This document shows positions 1 to 11,075 of a stretch of 64,000 bases of DNA, in pieces. Numbering within the stretch: the first letter of the stretch is position 1; each line of letters begins with the position of its first letter. The position numbers were made by a program, and so were the translations under genes. The notes beneath the pieces are model-generated. The model was not told the DNA's origin and made no database searches. It saw nothing but the letters and a program-made list of their open reading frames with translations. Source of the DNA: Flabesymbios commensalis (Eukaryota; Annelida; Polychaeta; Terebellida; Flabelligeridae); NCBI GenBank assembly GCA_964017125.1, contig OZ024916.1, positions 2,918,817-2,982,816 of the forward strand. The letters are read 5' to 3'.

Positions 1-1340
1 CCCCCCCCCCCTTCCCCCGCAAGCCGACAGTCGGCCTACAGCAAGCCGATACCTACCAGAGGAAAAAATAGAGCCGCGGCTCGTCGACAGTAAGCATGGC
101 TTGAAATACCGCATCGGTTCCCCCTTTTCAAAATTCAGGATCAGTCCCTCTATCGTGATACCAAAGATCATAGACCATTTCAGTACAATAGCTCCAGTGA
201 ACACGTGGATAAATCAGATGGAGACGACCCTTTGGGGGCCAAGGGGCCGTCGCTAATGTTAGGAATGTTCCAAAATACGAACAGAGTTCATATTGTATTT
301 GACCACCCACCTACCCTTCCAATACGAAAGAACGGGACATGAGATATTTGGTAGCAAACCCATTCCGTTTCTTGTGCAAAATTAGAAACCTATATGCATG
401 TCTCTAGCTGGTGTTTCTATAAATTTGCAAAGAAAAAAATGATAAGCAACATTTTTTTATAGATAACAGAGCACGAAAGTGCACTTAAAAAAATCGCAAA
501 ACGTCAGATACCAAAGAGGCAGTCAACGATGTTCGTATCTTGGAACTTTTGCGACGGCCCCTAAGGGGTGTTCCCTGACACTCCATTAAACTGATGGTGT
601 TTTAATGAGGGTCCCTTGGCCTAGCACCCCCGGCTACTCATCAACCCTGCATCCATATATGGTCAAGTAACCCGCCACTAATGTAACCTTTTGTTTACCA
701 GAAGCAGCAAATTTTCTACTCTTACTCAAGTAGATAAAATGTTTCAAGTCAATCTAGCGGGAGAGTTTATTAAATGAGCAGACAACAAGCAGAAAAATCA
801 GCTATGTCAGCAAATTTTAATGACGATATTGTCACAAAAACGTACACATTATTAGATAAAGGTATTTGAAACCTCCTTTGAATATCTGACATCTGTGCTC
901 GTAACATAGCTTAGCACACAAAATAAATGGGCTTAAGACAAATGGGTGGACATATGTCGCGCTATACTGTGCTATACTGTGCTTCTTGTAACGGATTCGA
1001 ACACAACAAATTATGTTTTTGTATCCCAGGTAGAACGACAACATTCTGCTCAGTTGGGTGATTTATATGTGCTGCAATTATAACGTTCCCCTATAATGTT
1101 TATATTCACAATATTGAACACGTCTACTATGTGCAATTTATAAATAATCCTATCTGAGATATTAAACTCTCCTCTATAATAATGTGATAAAACGAGTTTG
1201 TAAAACTCCAACACATATCATACTTAATTATCTGTGTCTATTCCTTGAAAGCTGGAAAGCTAAAGTCGATGTGATTTTTGTTCCTTGTGTGAAAATATCC
1301 CTTCACTAACGACATATTCACTAATGTTTGTTCAACCCCA
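1..1340. other. No gene or known repeat recognised
   Basis: Starts with a C run; short frames at 128-310 and 832-1044 (minus) have no domain or start support. Confidence 0.4.
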
Positions 1341-1343
1341 AAC

Positions 1344-1475
1344 CTACTAAATTAAACTTTAAGAGGTTGGAAATTACTGATATTTTTTCAATTTCAAAAA
1401 AAAACATTTGCAAATCTTAATATTTAGACACTCAATTCATTCTCAATAACTGTGATTTAACCGGGTATTAAAATG
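1344..1475 (+). mobile_element. Family C2 remnant
   Basis: AACATTTGCAAATCTTAATA and TCATTCTCAATAACTGTGAT match the C2 body; the hairpin is lost. Confidence 0.6.
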
Positions 1476-1516
1476 GATTGAAAACAACTATAGACTAGCT
1501 AAGCGGTGTAATAGTC

Positions 1517-1555
1517 AATGTCTGCGACCCTGGCCCAACATTAGGCCAACAGTGA
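1517..1555. mobile_element. Family A fragment
   Basis: CGACCCTGGCCCAACATTAG: right half of the core only. Confidence 0.5.
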
Positions 1556-1559
1556 AAAG

Positions 1560-2740
1560 CAGGGATGCTGATTACCCTTACCCCCCCCCCCCCGCCTTGA
1601 TGACCCCCCCCCTCCCGCGGGTGATATATGACTCTGGGGGACGGTACCCAATTGTCACATTAAATTCCAATAAACCCAGGGTATTCCTAAGCAGCAGTGT
1701 TAACATGTGTCACTGACAATATCACACAAAACAGGCATTTGACAAAAAGTTTGGATAGTGTGTGATAAGGCACTATAACGGTCCGTCGACCGCTAAAGGG
1801 CTAATCCATTTTTTTTTTTGGGGGGGGGGTCTTTGACATTCATCTAAGATAATTCGTAAGTGAAATAAGCATTAAATTAGCTAAATTGTATATATTTGAT
1901 TAATTTTTACTCACTTGTAATTGTGGATTCTTTAATTCAATGCTTTATAACTTCAAAAGGCTTAGCTGTCCGGATGAGTGTCGGAGAATGCATAGAAGTC
2001 ATGCATTCTCAGGTTAATCTAACCTGGCACCGCGGTATTATCATATTCCCATGCATTTATCATTTGGCACCATGTTTTTGTACATATTCTTGACGAATCC
2101 AGACAGGGTCAAAGGGGAGGGGGGTTACCCCCTTTTCCCAAACGAGATTTCTTCCACATCGATTAAAATTGACAAAATATCAGTATAAAATGTGTTTTTT
2201 GTAAATTTGAAATCATCTTAAATGGCTCTGTCGCTGATTTGCTCCGATATTGTAAATGGAATATGCTTTTTGTAATTTCAACCGTGATACCAATTGAACA
2301 CTCACGTGACAGATATTTTCATTGGCTTCCATTTTTAAACTTTTGAAAACCTATAGTTCTACAAATTACAATTTGATGAATGTGTACATAAAGATGAAAT
2401 TTAAGACAGGACGATTTACAGGAATTTATAATTGCATATTTTACTCGAAATCAAATGAATCAATCTTGTCTAACGTAAACATGGTAAATGATATATTTTG
2501 CATTCATGTTCTTCTTTCGATCTCCTAGTAGACATATTATCGCTCACGATCACACCACCCCGCCCCATTTCTCATGACAGTGAGCCGGGTTCGAGCACTG
2601 GTGACAGAGAGGGGTGAGATATTACATTATTGATGTATCCCGTGATGATAAAGGTCATAATAAGACTGGTGATAACCGGTACATTATAGATGATCTGACC
2701 TTATTATTCACACGTCAAGGTCAGTCTGCGTACATTCTCA
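1560..2740. other. No gene; poly-C and poly-G runs
   Basis: C runs at 1581-1613, T/G run at 1809-1829; the rest AT-rich and unrecognised. An AATTTGAAATCATCTTAAAT phrase at 2205 may be a family B scrap. Confidence 0.4.
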
Positions 2741-2742
2741 AA

Positions 2743-3218
2743 CTTTGTGCTGTGGTTTTCACTATGAGACATAAATTGGTATCAGCCCATATCGCACTCT
2801 GTGCAGTGGTTTTAACTATGAGACATATATCGGTATCAGCCCATATCGCACTCTGTGCAGTGGTTTTAACTATGAGACATATATTGGTATCAGCCCATAT
2901 CGCACTTTGTGCAGTGGTTTTCACTATGAGACGTATATCGCTATCAGCCTATATCACACTCTGTGCAGTGGTTTTCACTATGAGACATATATCGGTATCA
3001 GCCCATATCGCACCCTGTGCAGTGGTTTTCACCATAAGACGTATATCGGTATCAGCCCATATCACACTTTGTGCTGTGGTTTTCACTATGAGAAATATAT
3101 TGGTGTCAGCCGATATCACACTCTGTGCAGTAGTTTTCACCATGAGACATATATCGGTATCAGCCCATATCGCACTCTGTGCAGTGGTTTCACTATGAGA
3201 TTTATATCGCTATTAGTC
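2743..3218 (+). repeat. 54-bp minisatellite, about 8.8 units
   Basis: Units of 54 bp containing TCTGTGCAGTGGTTTTCACT and TATCGGTATCAGCCCATATC. Because 54 is a multiple of three, several frames on both strands stay open and give repetitive peptides such as LCAVVFTMRHISVSAHIA. I see no start context, splice signal or domain, so I call it non-coding. Confidence 0.92.
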
Positions 3219-3497
3219 GCTTTTCTACCTGTAGTTTGAACTGTAATGCATGCATGGCTGCAAAAATGCATAATACATATCATTATGCATTTCTGATGGC
3301 AGCTATATCGTATGTGAATTGATCGTGTGAGAAAAAACAAACTTTGTTCAGTATTCGTGCAACATCGGAAATACAACATTCGTTTAATGAATTAGGTGTG
3401 AGCCTTCAGGTTCACACCTTGTTCATTGGAGAAGTTCTGTATTTTCCCATATCGCACTCAAATGAACAACTTTGCGATTATGATACTATGCCCTAAC

Positions 3498-3642
3498 AAC
3501 CAGAGTGTCGTCCCCTTGCAACCAGAGTGTCGTCTCCTTGCAACCAGAGTGTCGTTTCCTTGCAACAAGACTGTCGTCTCCTTGCAACCAGAGTGTCACC
3601 CCCTAGCAACCAGAGTGTCGCCCCCTAGCAACCAGAGTGTCG
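3498..3642 (+). repeat. 22-bp minisatellite, about 7 units
   Basis: Seven copies of AACCAGAGTGTCGTCCCCTT plus GC, with starts spaced 22 bp apart (3498, 3520, 3542, 3564, 3586, 3608, 3630). Confidence 0.93.
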
Positions 3643-3670
3643 GATGTGCCACTCATATCCTTTATAATAT

Positions 3671-4120
3671 TTACCCTAATAACGCTGAAATATGTTTGTA
3701 TCATGGAGCCTGACGTCTAAAGACGGTCCCCGGACTAAAAGAATTAACCCTTTGACTTCCAGGCCGGAGTGCATGCCAGGATCCAGATATACTGGTGTAG
3801 GAGTTCTATTTTTCGTCATTTGAAGCTGGAATTGCTAACGCAATTTCCAGCTTCAAATGACGAAAAATACATAAATGTAGTATATATTTGACGAAAATTT
3901 GTGTCATTTTATGGTTACGCTCATTGACGAATGACGACGGAAATTTCCGTCATGTATGGTAGTGAAAAGGTTAAAACATTTATAATGGTCGTAGACCCAT
4001 AATATAGGTATTCAAATGAAGCGGAATGAGCTAAATAAGACATTTATGATGATTTCAAATTGATAAAAACCTTTGTTTTCATGGTTTATACAAAAATATG
4101 TTCAGCTTTGTTAAGGTTGA
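3671..4120 (-). mobile_element. Family B element(s) carrying a family D insertion
   Basis: B-type palindrome GACGTCTAAAGACGGTCCCC at 3712 and B body from 3975 (GGTCGTAGACCCATAATATA) flank the D element at 3748-3970. The left edge (3671-3710) is the other end of a B copy, so two B ends appear to be rearranged here. Confidence 0.75.
3748..3970. mobile_element. Family D miniature element, complete, inside family B
   Basis: 223 bp, flanked by TTAA at 3744-3747 and 3971-3974. It starts CCCTTTGACTTCC and ends TAGTGAAAAGG. The internal hairpin has arms TTTTTCGTCATTTGAAGCTG / CAGCTTCAAATGACGAAAAA around GAATTGCTAACGCAATTTC. Confidence 0.85.
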
Positions 4121-4233
4121 GTATGTGCTTTTTAGCAATTATTTATTAATTATTAAAAAAAGCCGTTGATCTCCATGGCTTGTACAACAATATTTCACCG
4201 TTGTAAGGGCTGATGTGACTTATACTATAATAT

Positions 4234-4498
4234 GGCCGGCCCCGATGGCTCATTCATATCGACTGGGGCTTGTAACCTGGAGGTACCAGGTTCAAATCCC
4301 GGTCGGACCGGACATTTGTCATCGTGCTCCAAACTGTTCAAAGGCCTGGAGTGTACAGTGCTGCCTATGGTACTGTGCACTATAAAGAACGCTTGAAGTC
4401 ATTTGAAATATGGCAGTCCCGGCTCCGGGCTTCCTTCTGTCGCGATATTGCCATGATTGTGCAGAAAGCGACGTAAAGCAATATTCATATTCATATAC
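4234..4498 (+). mobile_element. tRNA-derived SINE, family 1
   Basis: The head has a pol III type A-box region (GATGGCTCATTCATATCG) and a B box GGTTCAAATCC near 4289. The body has ACTGTGCACTATAAAGAACG and CTTCCTTCTGTCGCGATATT, and the end is GACGTAAAGC. The same layout recurs at 31266-31556. No reading frame; it would have moved using a LINE enzyme. Confidence 0.85.
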
Positions 4499-4574
4499 TA
4501 TAATGATTTTTCCCACTTGACCACAGATGACTAGATGACCGGCAACAAGCGAAGCGTTTATATGGAAGGAAATG

Positions 4575-4905
4575 ACAACCCTGCATACACCATATGTTAA
4601 CCAATGCTGGTTTAATGCTGGGCCAACTTCGCAGACGGTGGCCCAACATTAGACCAGCATTGAGTTGCATATGGACGGAAATTGACAACTGCGCATAATC
4701 AGACGTCACGAATATTGTTTTAATGTTGGGCCAGCGTCACAGACGGTGGCCCAATATTAAACCAACATTGGATTGTGTCCATATGAACGAAAATTGACTC
4801 TTTTTTACATCAATATGACAAGACGTTTAACCAATAATGGTTTAATGTTGGGCGAGTGGCGCAGACGGTGGCCCAACATTGAACCAACATTGTGTTCTAT
4901 GTTTG
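4575..4905. mobile_element. Three family A elements in a tandem array (about 115-bp unit)
   Basis: Family A core: CAATGTTGGTTTAATGTTGG, GCCAACGTCGTAGACGGTGG and CCCAACATTAAACCAACATTG; full copies end CCCAGCAAACAC / GTGTTTGCTGGG. Here cores lie at 4597-4668, 4701-4782 and 4820-4897. They are separated by repeated spacer (CATATGGACGGAAATTGACA, CATATGAACGAAAATTGAC), so the unit amplified in tandem rather than by three insertions. No coding capacity; class unknown. Confidence 0.85.
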
Positions 4906-5056
4906 CTCGGAAGTGGAGACAGGGGGGGGGGGGGTATAAACCCAATAAGGACACAGTGTAATAGGGGGGAAATGGAACACGCATGGCTTTAATAAATAAT
5001 AATATTATGGAGAGAGGGGTGTTCTATAAAAAGACAGTACTGGTACTATGCTACCC

Positions 5057-5240
5057 AGAGAGAGGGCGTAGCGCATTGGTAGCGCGCCTGACTGTCATGC
5101 CAGTAATGCTGGCGTCTAGGGTTCGATTCTACGTAGGTATTTCAGAGAATTATCCTTGTTTCTCTTCCCTCAATGTGATTATGCGATCACGTTATTGGCG
5201 GCCTGGTCGAATAATTTTGCAAGCAGCGTATAAATGTTAA
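5057..5240 (+). mobile_element. tRNA-derived SINE, family 2
   Basis: tRNA-like head with A-box GTAGCGCATTGGTAGCGCGC and B-box GGGTTCGATTCT near 5118, then TTTCAGAGAATTATCCTTG and a TGTGATTATGCGATCACG tail shared with 24744 and 24870. Confidence 0.8.
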
Positions 5241-5244
5241 TGTC

Positions 5245-5800
5245 GCATAGTATGTATATCCTAATAGCTCAGGGGTTACGTATGTATGCAAGAGAAATAA
5301 TATAGCAACATAAACCATGTATTGCATTTTTGTATTGGTTTCAATTTCAAAATAAAACATGTTTATACAAAGCCGCTCTAAGGTCAATTCATCTCCGAGG
5401 ATGGGAATGTCCCTCATATACTTGCTGACTAATTATTAATATCAAATCTGGCAGTCTGGCAGAAGTCAAGCATTCTATTGTTGGACGTGTATTGTATGAT
5501 TTTAATAAATTATAGTGTTTGCCATTTTTTAAAGCATGTATGGTGCTGGAAATGCATTTCTGATATAGCCTAAATAAAAAATATAATTAAGATGTTTTCT
5601 CAAATTATCTATGATATGAAAATATCTTGCATAACTAACATGGATAGGTCTATTCAACTAAGTTTGATAGTTTTGACATAAATCGAGAGGGACACAAGGG
5701 ACCAACAATATTTAATAGGGGAAGCAGCGACCTCAGGAAATAGTAAAATATCAACGTCATTCACAATTTTTAAAATACACCCGTGACGTCAGTCTATTGT
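5245..5800. other. AT-rich, no feature recognised
   Basis: No repeats from the described families. Confidence 0.4.
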
Positions 5801-5802
5801 TA

Positions 5803-5834
5803 AAACCGTAGATTCGGATCTACGAATCTACCGT
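5803..5834. repeat. Family P hairpin
   Basis: GTAGATTCG, spacer GATCTA, CGAATCTAC. Shares its arm with 6013-6077. Confidence 0.65.
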
Positions 5835-6012
5835 TATATTGTACTGGTAAGGTCGGGCACAATATAGGCCTACGTGTTTACCATGAAAGTGCATGTCACT
5901 AATATTTCATGGTTTGGCCCTACTGACAATGAAATTGAGGTTTTCTATATCAAATCTAGGAAAATCTGCACATATCCTGTGTATTTTAAGTCAAAGAAAA
6001 AAATCCATTACA

Positions 6013-6077
6013 ATAGATTCGTAGATCTCAATATACTCGGCACTGCGCGCCTCATACATTCAGATCTACGAATCTAT
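6013..6077. repeat. Family P inverted repeat
   Basis: ATAGATTCGTAGATCT (6013-6028) and its exact inverse at 6062-6077 with a 33-bp spacer. Confidence 0.7.
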
Positions 6078-6129
6078 CGAATTTCGTTTTTTCTCCTATA
6101 TATATAACTGCACAAGCACCATATGAAAT

Positions 6130-6172
6130 ATCCCGAAGCTGGTTTAATGTTGGTCTATCGTCTGCCAAGGAA
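6130..6172. mobile_element. Family A fragment
   Basis: AGCTGGTTTAATGTTGGTCT then ATCGTCTGCC; left half. Confidence 0.5.
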
Positions 6173-6557
6173 GCAGTGAAGCGAGACGATGGACATCGAT
6201 ATATGATGAAGGTCTCCAGCGAAAACAGGAAATGCTCTAATATTAATGACATTCACAAACTCATACAATACATCGTCACCTTAATAAAGTGAGAAATCGA
6301 TATTAACATAGCTCCTCCTAATGATAAATTTAAAGAAAATTGCATCAATAAAAACATACAAATTTAATATAAATATTAAATCGATTGGTTACAGAAGAAA
6401 AAATGGCCGTCTGCAAAATTGGTAGAATTATACAATTTACTAGTTCGTAGATTGTATGAGACCAAAAATGTATGTAAACGTCCGGATAAATCCGTAGAAA
6501 TGGGCAAAACTGCACCGAGCAAACAAAAGACTGGACCTGATGTGGTTTATTGCTATA

Positions 6558-6602
6558 CCACAATCTGCGACACTGGCCCAACATCGACCCAGCATTGGAT
6601 TG
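6558..6602. mobile_element. Family A fragment
   Basis: ATCTGCGACACTGGCCCAAC, then ATCGACCCAGCATTGGAT. Confidence 0.6.
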
Positions 6603-6635
6603 ACGCTTTTTTTAACTAACGAGTTTTTTTACTAT

Positions 6636-6733
6636 CCCAGCGAACACGAGATACTGAACCAGCGTTGGCTCAATGTTGGCCCACCGTCTGTGACAATGAG
6701 CCAGCATTGGTTAAGCGTCGTACCTTTGCTGGG
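6636..6733. mobile_element. Family A element, full length
   Basis: CCCAGCGAACACGAGATACT to GCGTCGTACCTTTGCTGGG; core TGTTGGCCCACCGTCTGTGA. Confidence 0.8.
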
Positions 6734-6876
6734 ATGCCAGTGTAAATAAGCCATAAGGTTTACCAGAGTTATGGTACAAACTGGATGACAACAGCAGGTC
6801 GTCTGAATAGTTTATATTTCTGATAACTCCATTTTCACGGATCATGGCTGCTTCTGTGCATAACTGTAAACAATAG

Positions 6877-6957
6877 ACATTCAACCAATGTTGATTTAAT
6901 GTTGGCCCAGCGGCTGCGACGCTGGGCCAACATTAAACCAACATTGGATAGTGTCTA
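6877..6957. mobile_element. Family A core
   Basis: CCAATGTTGATTTAATGTTG, GCCCAGCGGCTGCGACGCTG, GGCCAACATTAAACCAACAT: near-perfect palindrome. Confidence 0.8.
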
Positions 6958-7121
6958 GTGTCTGCTGTGTAAGGACTGAGTGTATTGGGATCGATCCTAA
7001 GGGGTGTTAACTTATGTGCACTGTGCCAAGGGATGTGTTCACGCAGAGGTGAAAATAAAGCCACTGTCTAGCCAACTAAAACTATTAAAAATAAGATGAT
7101 CTAGCTTTTCCAATGGAAAAG

Positions 7122-7193
7122 AATGAATGAATGAATGAATGAATGAATGAATGAATAAACGAACGAACGACGAACGAACGAACGAACAAACGA

Positions 7194-7224
<31 letters not shown>

Positions 7225-7614
7225 AGCGACCGAATGAATGAATGAATGAATGAATGAATGAATGAATGAATGAATGAATGAATGAATGAATGAATGAATG
7301 AATGAATGAATGAACGAACGAACGAACGAACGAACGAACGAACGAATGAACGAACGAACGAACGAACGAGCGAACGAACGAACGAACGAACGAACGAACG
7401 AACGAACGAACGAACGAACGAACGAACGAACGGACCAACGAACCAACGAGCGAGCGAACGAGCGAACGAACGAGCGAACGAGCGAACGAACGAACGAACG
7501 AACGAACGAACGAACGAACGAACGAACGAACGAACGAACGAACGAACGAACGAACGAACGAACGAACGAACGAACAAACGATCGAACGAACGAACGAACG
7601 AACGAGCGAACGAA
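7122..7614 (+). repeat. (GAAT/GAAC)n tetranucleotide array
   Basis: About 490 bp of GAAT and GAAC units arranged in blocks (GAAT-rich, GAAC-rich, GAAT, then long GAAC). Long open frames in several phases, encoding FVRS or NERT repeats, are artefacts of the simple repeat. Confidence 0.97.
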
Positions 7615-7716
7615 TGGGGTCTGGAAATACCCACACATAATTATAAGCTGAACTCCTAATTATGGTCCGAGGTCTAAGACGAATATTTGTTTTCGCTGTT
7701 GTACATAATCCTTATG

Positions 7717-7830
7717 TAGTGGTCCAAATTGTTCAAAGTTCTGGACTGTGCAATACTGATGATATTGTGCACTATAATGACTCCCGAAATCAATCGACAG
7801 GGCATAGTCCTACATAGAAATCGGGGTAAA
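7717..7830 (+). mobile_element. SINE family 1, body fragment
   Basis: Matches the middle of family 1 (TGGTCCAAATTGTTCAAAG, then ATTGTGCACTATAATGACTC); the tRNA-like head is missing. Confidence 0.65.
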
Positions 7831-7840
7831 GGAAAACTCC

Positions 7841-8104
7841 CTCGCTCACTCGCGCACTCGCGCACTCACACACTCCCTCCCTCCCTCCCTCCCTCCCTCC
7901 CTTACTCCCTTACTCCCTCACCCCCTCACCTCCCTTACTCCCTCACCTCCTCACTTCCCTCACCTCCCTCACTCCCCTCACCCCCCCTCACTCCCTCACC
8001 CCCTCACTCCTTCACTCTCTCCCTCCCTCCCTCCCTCCCTCCCTCCCTCCCTCCCTCCCTCCCTCACTCACTCACTCACTCACTCACTCACTCACTCACT
8101 CACT
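7841..8104 (+). repeat. (CCCT)n / (CACT)n low-complexity tract
   Basis: Pyrimidine-rich CTCC, CCCT and CACT units in blocks, directly after a SINE fragment. Any reading frame through it is meaningless. Confidence 0.95.
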
Positions 8105-8636
8105 CCGTTGCGTGTCGTAGCATGAGACCACGTGGCACGCTCTGGCTCACGTCTGACTGACAACTGCGTGAAATAAATATGACTGGTTCTGGATGGGTGA
8201 TTTATTCCGGATGTCGGAGTCCCGCCGGAGTGCCGCCGGAGTCCCGTGGGACGTGTGAACTCGCGTGGGGACAGGACAAGGCCGACACCGCCATCTAACT
8301 TTGATAGCTTCCTCCCGGCGTGCACCACACCGGGCAGGATACAAGGCATCCCACGTGAGCAGGGGCGAAGTCCGTGGTTACAAAGTTTAAGTGTTCCTGG
8401 TTTAGACTTACTCTATGTTCTATTCGTTTTACAAAATTACTTGGTGAGGTTGTTTTTTGCTCACAGCTTTATAATATGTGTATGATCCACATAGTGATAT
8501 TATATTTCTACGGGTGATTGACACCCAGGTTAGGCAGCATGCAGGTTTAAACCGAGACCATGTGACGAGTCACGTGATAACGTGTGTGACTAATACTGAT
8601 AGAGAGATAAATAGAAAGAGGAGATGACGCAGCTTT
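8105..8636. other. GC-rich unique stretch without recognised gene
   Basis: GC-rich to about 8390, with a small internal repeat (GGAGTCCCGCCGGAGTGCCG near 8216), then AT-richer. Short frames exist on both strands but show no domain, start context or splice pair that I can defend. Confidence 0.4.
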
Positions 8637-8945
8637 CATGTCGTGCGGCTGCGGGAGCCCATAGCCTGCAGCAAAAAAACAGATAACATGTCGCTCACAA
8701 TATGTTTCCGGTAGCCAATAGCCTGCACAAAAAAATAACCTGTCGCTCACAATATGTTCGCGGGAACGAATACTCTGCACGACAAAATATAACCTGTCGC
8801 TCATAATATGCTTGCGGGAGCCAATACTCTGCAGCAAAGACTAGATAACCTGTCGCTCACAATATGTTTGCGGGACCCAATACCTTGCAGAATAAACTAG
8901 GTAAACTGGCTTTCAAAATATGTTTGCGGGAACCATTACCCTGAA
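8637..8945 (+). repeat. 52-56 bp minisatellite, about 5.5 units
   Basis: The phrase GTCGCTCACAATATG recurs at 8690, 8742, 8796 and 8852 and degenerates at 8908; each is followed by GCGGGAGCCAATACTCTGCA-like sequence. Confidence 0.88.
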
Positions 8946-9109
8946 GTCTGTGCCTACGCCATTAATTCACCGTTTAATTCGATATCAAGCCAACGCAACT
9001 ACCCGGGAAATTGTGTTTGCAGATTAGTGTATGTATAGATATGTAGTTCACTCGACTGTGGAAACGAAATAGTATACATTTTTGCTGATTTCTCAAATGG
9101 GATGTCGAA

Positions 9110-9239
9110 TTTCTGAACGGAACAATTTCTGAACACTGTATTTTCTGAACAGTATAAATTCTGAAAAGTACAATTTCTGAACAGTACAATTTCTGCACAG
9201 TACAGTTCTGAAAAGTAAAAATTTTTAACAGTATAATTT
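9110..9239 (+). repeat. Degenerate 16-bp tandem repeat
   Basis: About eight diverged units of TTTCTGAACAGTACAA. Confidence 0.85.
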
Positions 9240-9498
9240 TGCGAAATTTTTAAGGTTTTGGCCCAAATGACAAGAAAATTTATAGTACTTACAAAAGTTC
9301 ATGAAAATCGCATAAAAATTAACTGAATTAATCAGTGAAAAGCTAGATTTCATTTTGGACAATCCTGTACCATCAGATGACATGTGGTGTAGTCGCCTGC
9401 TGTAATGGTTGAAAATGTGTGCCTATAACACCGGACCTCGCGAGGTTCGCACATTCACGTTTCAAAGAAACAAATGTTTCTTTCCCGCCCTCTCGTAA

Positions 9499-9643
9499 CC
9501 CTTTGAGCCCTCACGATGCATTAAAGCATCATTTCACATCTCTGAAGAATGACTTAATTTCCTGGAACCTAGTGATTTTAGAACGAAAATTTTCATGGAA
9601 CTGTTATGAAAATAACAGTATATTTTTTCATTTGTCATCCGCA
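9499..9643 (+). mobile_element. Family G element, left part only
   Basis: CCCTTTGAGCCCTCACGATG to TTTAGAACGAAAATTTTCAT. The hairpin half is missing, replaced by a SINE family 3 fragment. Confidence 0.75.
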
Positions 9644-9790
9644 GACAGCCAGGCCTCGAATTTCAAATATCATGTACGAAGAACAGTGTCATCTGATGCA
9701 TCTCATCATCCTCAGGAGGTTCTCCTGGCCCTGATTAGCCTATATATGTGCACAAAGGTGTCATAATGTCCCATTTATGGATTCATTCCA
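9643..9790 (+). mobile_element. SINE family 3 fragment
   Basis: AATTTCAAATATCATGTACG and CATCATCCTCAGGAGGTTCT match family 3. It cuts into a family G element on its left. Confidence 0.75.
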
Positions 9791-9954
9791 TCGGATAACC
9801 TGCCGTAATATTCTAACAAACACAGCATTACGCCAACAATGGGTCGATGCATCTGGCTCGCTTGGATGTCCGCCTCATAACGATCAATAAACGGGGCATA
9901 TTTGCAATAAGAGCGATGCATTCATTATTCAAGTTTTAGTTTCCAGGTTGATGT

Positions 9955-10063
9955 CCCGGCAAACATGAGACGTTGGCCCAATGATGGTTTAATGTTGGGC
10001 CAGCGTTGAAGACGATGGCCCAACATCAAACTAACATTGGGTCAGCGTCTCGTAGTTGCTGGC
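9955..10063. mobile_element. Family A element, full length
   Basis: CCCGGCAAACATGAGACGTT to CAGCGTCTCGTAGTTGCTGG, core GGGCCAGCGTTGAAGACGAT. Confidence 0.8.
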
Positions 10064-10312
10064 TTAGATTAACACGTAATCTAACAGTAAAAAACGTAAA
10101 AATATCACAGAAATATTGCTGGTATTAGCGACATGGGGGAAATGTGGGGGATTCGTAATACTAATTGAATGCGTTAGTGGTGAGGTCTTGTTTATTGATT
10201 TGTACATAGTTACTAGGTGTGATTTCGGAGGCCTTGGTGCTTAAAGGGTCCGTCTGGTGTACATTATTTATGATGAGATGGCTGTGTGCATCACAAATAA
10301 TGTGACAGGAAG

Positions 10313-11073
10313 CTGTGACCTCATGGCAACAACAGGGCAAGATAAAGGAGAACTGTGACCTCATGGCAACAACAGGGCAAAATAAAGTAAAACTGTGACC
10401 TCATGGTAACAAAAGGGCGAGGTAAAAGGAACTGTGACCTCATGGCAACAACAGGCCAAAATAAAGGGAAACTGTGACCTCATGGCAACAACAGGACGAG
10501 GTAAAGGGAACTGTGAAACCATGGCAACAACAGGGCAAAATAAAGGGAGACTGTAACTTCATGGCAACAAAAGGACAAAATACAGGAAAACTGTGACCTC
10601 ATGGCAACAACAGGATGAAATCAAGGGAGACTGTGACCTCATGGCAACAACAGGGCAAAATAAAGGGAAACTGTAACCTCATGGCAACAACAGGTCAAGA
10701 TAACGGAACAAGAAACTGTGACCTCATGGCAAAAACAGGACAAGGTAGAGAAAAACTGTGACATCATGGAAACAACAAGGTAAAATAAAGATGAACTGTG
10801 ACTACATGGCAACAACAGGACAAAATAAAGAAACGAGAAACTGTGACCTCATGGAAAAGGACGAGGTAAAGGGAAACTGTGACCTCATGGAAACATCAGG
10901 ACAAAATAAAGAAAAACTGTGACCTTATGGAAACAACAGGACAAAATAAAGGGAAGCTGTGACCTCATGGCAACAACGGGGCAAAATAAAGGGAAACTGT
11001 GACACCATGGCAACAGAATGGCAAAATAAAGGGAAACTGTAACCTCATGGCAACAACAGGGCAAAATGAAGAG
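10313..11073 (+). repeat. 40-bp minisatellite, about 19 units
   Basis: Tandem units of about 40 bp containing CTGTGACCTCATGGCAACAA and GGGCAAAATAAAGGGAA, with scattered substitutions and small indels. It ends exactly where LINE sequence begins. Non-coding: units carry stops and are not a multiple of three. Confidence 0.92.
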
Positions 11074-11075
11074 CT

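Noticed and set aside
2614-3239. Frames of 110-194 codons on both strands
   Set aside because: The 54-bp tandem unit keeps frames open; no start context, signal or domain.
7039-7659. Overlapping long open frames on both strands (FVRS and NERT peptides)
   Set aside because: They are translations of the GAAT/GAAC tetranucleotide array, open in several phases at once, with no domain.
10313-11073. CRISPR-like array (regular about 40-bp period)
   Set aside because: Units are contiguous and similar along their whole length, with no repeat/spacer alternation, and the genome is animal.
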